A stretch of 64,000 nt of DNA. It comes from JBBSBL01 sp046330255 (lineage in GTDB: Bacteria; Actinomycetota; Thermoleophilia; Solirubrobacterales; Solirubrobacteraceae). This document shows, piece by piece, positions 60,777 to 64,000 of this stretch. Both the position numbers and the translations under genes were made by a program. How positions within the stretch are numbered: position 1 is the stretch's first letter; every line of letters begins with the position of its first letter. The stretch is taken from the NCBI GenBank assembly GCA_046330255.1, contig JAXLTC010000002.1, positions 310,001 to 374,000 on the forward strand, in the 5' to 3' direction. Below the pieces are notes generated by a model. The model worked only from the letters and a program-made list of their open reading frames with translations, was not told the origin of the DNA and ran no database searches.

Positions 60777-60782
60777 AGTATA
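60777..60782 (-). promoter_or_regulatory. -10 element of gltBD
   Basis: TATACT on the minus strand, about 45 nt before the gltB ATG, is the closest match to the TATAAT consensus in this region. A -35 is not clear. Confidence 0.45.
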
Positions 60783-60786
60783 GGCC

Positions 60787-60806
60787 CGCCGATCGCCGGA
60801 TCGGCG
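60787..60806 (-). terminator. terminator after the Ku gene
   Basis: CGCCGATC and GATCGGCG pair perfectly around a 4-nt loop, 5 bases past the Ku stop, and TATACTTTTT follows a few bases later on the minus strand. The tail overlaps the gltB promoter. Confidence 0.6.
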
Positions 60807-60811
60807 GCTGC

Positions 60812-61735
60812 TCAGCGCTTCGCCCGGGACTTGCGGCGCGGCGCCGGCCGCTTCTCGGCCGGGGCGGCGGCCGCCTGCTTGCCCTTCCCGCCCTTCCCGC
60901 TCTTCCCGCTCTTCGCCGTGCTCGCGCCGCGGGCGTCGTCCTCCGGCCCGCGCTCGCGCCGCACCTCGGCCAGGCTCGCCTCCAGGGCGGCCATCAGGTC
61001 CGGCGCGGCGGCGACCGGCTCGGCCTGCGGCTGCACCGCGATCTCCTCACCCGCCGCCTTGCGCTCGATCAGCTCGAGCACGCGCTCGCGGTAGGTGTCG
61101 CGGTAGCGGTCGGGCTCCCACTCGCCCGCGAGCGAGTCGAGCAGGCTGCGCGCCATCTCGCGCTCGCGTTCGGTCGTCTCGACCTCGGCGGTCGCCTCGA
61201 GCTCTTCGAAGCGGGCCGGGTCGACCACCTCGTCGTGGTAGAGCATCGTCGACATCGCGATCACGTCGCCCGCCGCGCGCAGGGCGCAGAGCTGCTGCTT
61301 GGTGCGCAGGACCACGCGCGCGATCCCGGCCTTGCCCGCGGACTCCATCGCCTCGAGCAGGAGGTGGTAGGGCTTGGCCGCGCCGGTGGCGGGAACGAGG
61401 TAGTAGGCGTGGTCGAAGTGGATCGGGTCGATCGCCGCGAGATCGACGAAGTCCTCGATGTCGATCGTCTTGGTCGCCTTCGGGTCCAGCGCGTCGAGCT
61501 CCTCCTGGGCGATCACCACGTAGCGGTCCGGCGTGATCTCGTAGCCCTTGACGACGTGCTCGTAGGGCACCTCCTCGCCGTCCTTCGGGCAGATCCGCTT
61601 CTGGCGCAGGCGCACGCCGTCGCGGTCGTGGAGGTTGTGGAAGCGCACCGTCTTGGACGACGTGGCGGAGAACAGCTTCACGGGCACGCTGACGAGCCCG
61701 AACGAGATCGCCCCGGTCCAGATCGCGCGCGGCAT
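60812..61735 (-). CDS. ku: non-homologous end-joining protein Ku
   Basis: Bacterial Ku binds DNA double-strand ends and recruits ligase LigD. The core domain begins AIWTGAISFGLVSVPVKLFSATSSKTVRFHNLH and includes RICPKDGEEVPYEHVVKGYEI and the conserved DEVVDPARFEEL. At 307 residues the length is standard. The C-terminal 35 residues are Lys/Arg/Gly-rich (KSGKSGKGGKGKQAAAAP), a tail that aids DNA binding in related proteins. ATG 61735 lies 7 nt after a TACACC -10 element, implying leaderless expression. No ligD is in the window. Confidence 0.95.
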   Translation of the reverse strand: MPRAIWTGAISFGLVSVPVKLFSATSSKTVRFHNLHDRDGVRLRQKRICPKDGEEVPYEHVVKGYEITPDRYVVIAQEELDALDPKATKTIDIEDFVDLAAIDPIHFDHAYYLVPATGAAKPYHLLLEAMESAGKAGIARVVLRTKQQLCALRAAGDVIAMSTMLYHDEVVDPARFEELEATAEVETTEREREMARSLLDSLAGEWEPDRYRDTYRERVLELIERKAAGEEIAVQPQAEPVAAAPDLMAALEASLAEVRRERGPEDDARGASTAKSGKSGKGGKGKQAAAAPAEKRPAPRRKSRAKR

Positions 61736-61742
61736 GCGAGAG

Positions 61743-61748
61743 GGTGTA
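61743..61748 (-). promoter_or_regulatory. -10 element for leaderless ku
   Basis: TACACC ends 7 nt before the Ku ATG at 61735. Confidence 0.4.
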
Positions 61749-61796
61749 CCGGCGGGCCCCGGCCCGGTCAAGCGCCGGGCCGGGGCTTGCCCGGCA

Positions 61797-62306
61797 TCAG
61801 GCGAGGCCCTCCGCCTCGTACTCGCGCAGGTAGCCCTCGAAGAGCCGGCGATGCCCCTCCTCGTCGCGCAGGATCGCGATCACCATGTCCTGGGTGACGT
61901 AGTCGACCCCGTCGGTGGCCTCGATGATCCGGTTGTAGTGCTCGATCGCGCCGGTCTCGGCCTCGATCACGCCCTTGATCACGTGCACGATGTCGGTCTG
62001 GCGCTCGGGCGGCTGCAGGTAGGACTGCTCGGCGCTGAACGCCATCGAGCCCGGCACCACGCCGTAGAGCTCCTTGATGCGGCTCGCGTACTGGCGCGCG
62101 TGGCCGAGCTCCTCCTGGATGTCGGCCTCCAGCGACTCGACGATCTCCTGCGCGCGCACGCCGTCGGGGTTGATCGAGTTGGCCAGGTAGCTCATGACCG
62201 TCTCGATCTCCATCCAGTAGGCCTTCGTGAGCAGCGCGATGATCTCCTCGCGCTTGGCGGTGTTCTCGTCCGAGAGGATGCCCTCGGAGCTGCTTCTGAC
62301 CGACAT
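61797..62306 (-). CDS. ferritin-like diiron protein (bacterioferritin/Dps-related)
   Basis: A 169-residue four-helix protein. Carboxylate/histidine motifs typical of a diiron site appear as IETVMSYL, EELGHARQYASRI, EAETGAIEHYNRII and LRDEEGHRRLFEGYL. The ATG at 62306 has AAGGAG 5 nt upstream. It could oxidise or store iron, or be a rubrerythrin-like peroxide scavenger; no rubredoxin domain is present. It is divergent from the sigma-factor gene with 75 bases between, so the two may share regulation. Confidence 0.87.
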   Translation of the reverse strand: MSVRSSSEGILSDENTAKREEIIALLTKAYWMEIETVMSYLANSINPDGVRAQEIVESLEADIQEELGHARQYASRIKELYGVVPGSMAFSAEQSYLQPPERQTDIVHVIKGVIEAETGAIEHYNRIIEATDGVDYVTQDMVIAILRDEEGHRRLFEGYLREYEAEGLA

Positions 62307-62381
62307 CGATCTCCTTCCGGGACGGCGACTGAGGCTCGAGGATCTCACGCCGCGCCCCGATGGCGCGTTGAATGCACGGTG

Positions 62382-62858
62382 ATGGCGGCCGCGACACCCC
62401 CATTCCAGGCGCTGCTCGACGCCCACGGGCGCGACGTGCGCCGCTTCCTGGCGGCGACGGCCGGCCCGGAGGCGGAGGACTGCTGGCAGGAGACCTTCCT
62501 GGCGGCGCTGCGCGCCTACCCGGGGCTGCGCTCGAGGGAGAACCTGCGCGGGTGGCTGTTCACGATCGCCCATCGCAAGGCGCTGGACTCCCACCGCGCC
62601 CGCGCTGCGCGGCCCGTGCCGGTCGCGGCGGTGCCGGAGCGCGCCGCCGCGTCCGCGCCCGACGTCGACGCGGGCGAGCCGGAGCTTTGGGCGCGCGTGC
62701 GCGAGTTGCCCGAGAAGCAGCGCGCGGCCGTGGTGCTGCGCCATGTGGGCGACCTGCCCTACGACCAGATAGGCCGCGCGATGGACACCTCGCCCGAGGC
62801 CGCGCGGCGAAACGTGCTCGAGGGGCTGAGACGGCTCCGGGAGGTGTGGGAGCGATGA
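62382..62858 (+). CDS. ECF-type RNA polymerase sigma factor
   Basis: The 158-residue protein has region 2 (DAHGRDVRRFLAATAGPEAEDCWQETFLAALRAYPGL, then ENLRGWLFTIAHRKALDSHR) and region 4 (LPEKQRAAVVLRHVGDLPYDQIGRAMDTSPEAARRNVLEGLRRL). It is short but complete. ATG 62382 is used; the GTG just before is an alternative. It overlaps the ogt gene (ATGA), so sigma factor and DNA-repair methyltransferase are coupled. No separate anti-sigma gene is adjacent. Confidence 0.88.
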   Translation: MAAATPPFQALLDAHGRDVRRFLAATAGPEAEDCWQETFLAALRAYPGLRSRENLRGWLFTIAHRKALDSHRARAARPVPVAAVPERAAASAPDVDAGEPELWARVRELPEKQRAAVVLRHVGDLPYDQIGRAMDTSPEAARRNVLEGLRRLREVWER

Positions 62859-63463
62859 CGGCGGAGATCGAGCGGATGCTGCGCGAGGGGGCGGGCGCGC
62901 TGGACGCCGGGCCGGCGCCGGACCTCAGCGGCGTCGCGGCCGAGGCCGGCCTGCTGGACGTCGCCTACGCCACCGAGGAGACGCCCGTCGGGGAGGTTCT
63001 GCTCGCGTCCACGCCGCGCGGCCTGGTGCGCATCGCCTACCTGGGAGGGGAGCTCCCGGGCGGCCTGGACTCCGTGCTTGGCGACCTCGCGACGCGGCTC
63101 TCGCCGCGGGTCCTGGAGGCGCCGGTGCGGCTCGATCCGGTCCGCCGCGAGCTCGACGAGTACTTCGAGGGTCGCCGCCGCAAGTTCGGCCTGACGCTCG
63201 ACCTCGGCCTGGTGCGCGGCTTCGGGCTGCGGGTGCTCGAGACCGCCCTGGCGATCCCGTTCGGCGACGTGCTGACCTACGGCGAGGTGGCGACCCGCGC
63301 CGGCAGCCCGCGCGCGGCGCGCGCCGCCGGCAACGCGCTGGGCGCCAACCCGATCCCGATCGTGGTGCCCTGCCACCGCGTCGTCCACGCCGGCGGCGGC
63401 CTCGGCGGCTACACCGGCGGCCTCGACCGCAAGCGCGCGCTGCTCGCGGTCGAGGGGCGCTGA
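62855..63463 (+). CDS. ogt: methylated-DNA-protein-cysteine methyltransferase with N-terminal extension
   Basis: This protein repairs O6-methylguanine by transferring the methyl group to its own cysteine, Cys173 in IVVPCHRVVHAGG. The winged-helix DNA-binding part (GDVLTYGEVATRAGSPRAARAAGNALGANPIP) and the closing GYTGGLDRKRALLAVEG are present. The first 45 residues before the Ogt domain proper (MTAEIERMLREGAGALDAGPAPD) are unrelated and acidic; in other genomes similar short leaders belong to anti-sigma-like proteins, so a regulatory link with the coupled sigma factor is possible. Length is 202. Confidence 0.9.
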   Translation: MTAEIERMLREGAGALDAGPAPDLSGVAAEAGLLDVAYATEETPVGEVLLASTPRGLVRIAYLGGELPGGLDSVLGDLATRLSPRVLEAPVRLDPVRRELDEYFEGRRRKFGLTLDLGLVRGFGLRVLETALAIPFGDVLTYGEVATRAGSPRAARAAGNALGANPIPIVVPCHRVVHAGGGLGGYTGGLDRKRALLAVEGR

Positions 63464-64000
63464 GCGGCGCATCGCAAGGAGCAACGCGTGGCCCCGGCCG
63501 CGGTGGCGGCCCCGGGCGAACGACGCATCGAAGGAGGCGGGAGGGGGCGGGGGGCCCGGTCCGGGTCGCGGCCTCGATGGCGCGCGCCCGCTTGCGGCCC
63601 TGCCCTCCGGACACGTCACCGATCCCGGGCAATGGTCGTCCTGCGACCACCAACCGGGATCGGACGCCCACAGGCCCCGCAACCCGCCCGCCGGGCGAAA
63701 CCCACTTCTTCCCCGATGCCGTCCCGCCGATCAAGCACCACCCTCTCGAGGACGTGGATCGTTGCGAACGGCGGCAACGAAAGAGCCGCCCCCGGGGCGC
63801 AGCGCGACCGCGTCGCGAGACTGCAATCGCCCCCGATATACGCAGGCAATCGCACTCTTGCGAAGAGCCCGCCCTCCGCGACCGAGAAATGCCTCCTTCG
63901 GTGCCGCGGTTCGCGACGCGACGGGCAACCCGCGGCGGCGAGGAATCCCGGCGCTCGAGCGTCCGGCAATCCCGCGGTCAGCGCAGCCCGGCCGGCCCGC
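63464..64000. other. 537-bp right-end region without a supported gene
   Basis: Open frames here are antisense or lack start signals and family similarity. The only clear structure is palindromic repeat copy D. A lower-GC patch lies at about 63830-63860, possibly promoter DNA for a gene beyond the edge. Confidence 0.5.
63621..63661. repeat. TCCTG-loop palindromic repeat, copy D
   Basis: Arms 63621-63638 and 63644-63661 pair at 14 of 18 positions around TCCTG. The inner stem TGGTCG/CGACCA equals copy A, while the outer stem GATCCCGG/CCGGGATC equals copy C's in part. Confidence 0.8.

Noticed and set aside
63616..63969. Open frames of 65-117 codons near the right edge
   Set aside because: They run through the palindromic repeat, lack ribosome-binding sites and show no recognisable domain.

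Overview
The window is very GC-rich, gene-dense chromosomal DNA with strongly GC-biased third codon positions. The gene set suggests an actinobacterium, most likely of the Thermoleophilia/Solirubrobacterales type. Indicators are a Mec-CysO-CysM-MoeZ cysteine pathway, a CBS-less GuaB3, a WS/DGAT acyltransferase, an actinobacterial-type bacterial Ku, an Flp-type pilin and several secreted or zinc-ribbon proteins of that lineage. The taxonomic call is inference from gene content only. No rRNA, tRNA, CRISPR array, insertion sequence or prophage was seen.

Layout. 1-1.3 kb: the end of an M23 peptidase and a truncated AbiEi/DUF559 gene bracketed by two copies of a palindromic repeat. 1.3-4.2 kb: guaA and guaB3. 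4.3-6.8 kb: a coupled trio of LysM protein, D-Ala-D-Ala carboxypeptidase and PfkB kinase. 6.9-11.9 kb: pyrF, HU, a CDF transporter, the coupled operon murI-rph-rdgB and an Flp pilin. 12-18.9 kb: glycosyltransferase, class II deacetylase, nadB, a zinc-motif hypothetical, a beta-hydroxyacid dehydrogenase, DUF1802 and an adjoining hypothetical. 18.9-22.7 kb: the cysteine/sulfur-carrier cluster (DUF2007 protein, mec, tatA, cysM, cysO, rhodanese-MoeB). 22.9-24.5 kb: a NarL-type two-component pair. 24.5-30.2 kb: SCO1-like protein, cupredoxin-like protein and several membrane proteins. 30-34.4 kb: phosphoesterase, ispH, acyl-CoA dehydrogenase and a DUF4258-like/DUF2283 pair. 34.7-41.7 kb: WS/DGAT, subtilase, SufT-like, STAS, FxsA, HAD and hypotheticals. 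42-46.4 kb: an ECF sigma factor fused to a zinc-finger/membrane tail, followed by a 951-residue secreted Ig-like protein. 46.6-53.2 kb: a zinc-motif hypothetical, potABCD-type polyamine transporter genes and a flavin monooxygenase. 53.3-54.5 kb: a penicillin-acylase gene with an internal deletion. 54.6-60.7 kb: gltD and gltB. 60.8-63.5 kb: Ku, a ferritin-like protein and a sigma factor coupled to ogt. 63.5-64 kb: no convincing gene.

Themes. Genes are tightly packed, with many ATGA/GTGA overlaps that imply translational coupling. At least nine genes carry a TAnnCT-like -10 element only 6-10 nt before the start codon, which implies leaderless transcripts. The most novel item is a family of palindromes (five copies) with a 5-nt TCCTG-type loop, a mostly conserved inner stem and an outer stem that changes sequence between copies while staying paired. 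The biochemically most interesting locus is the CysO cluster, where the carrier protein has four residues beyond its diglycine next to a JAMM protease gene.
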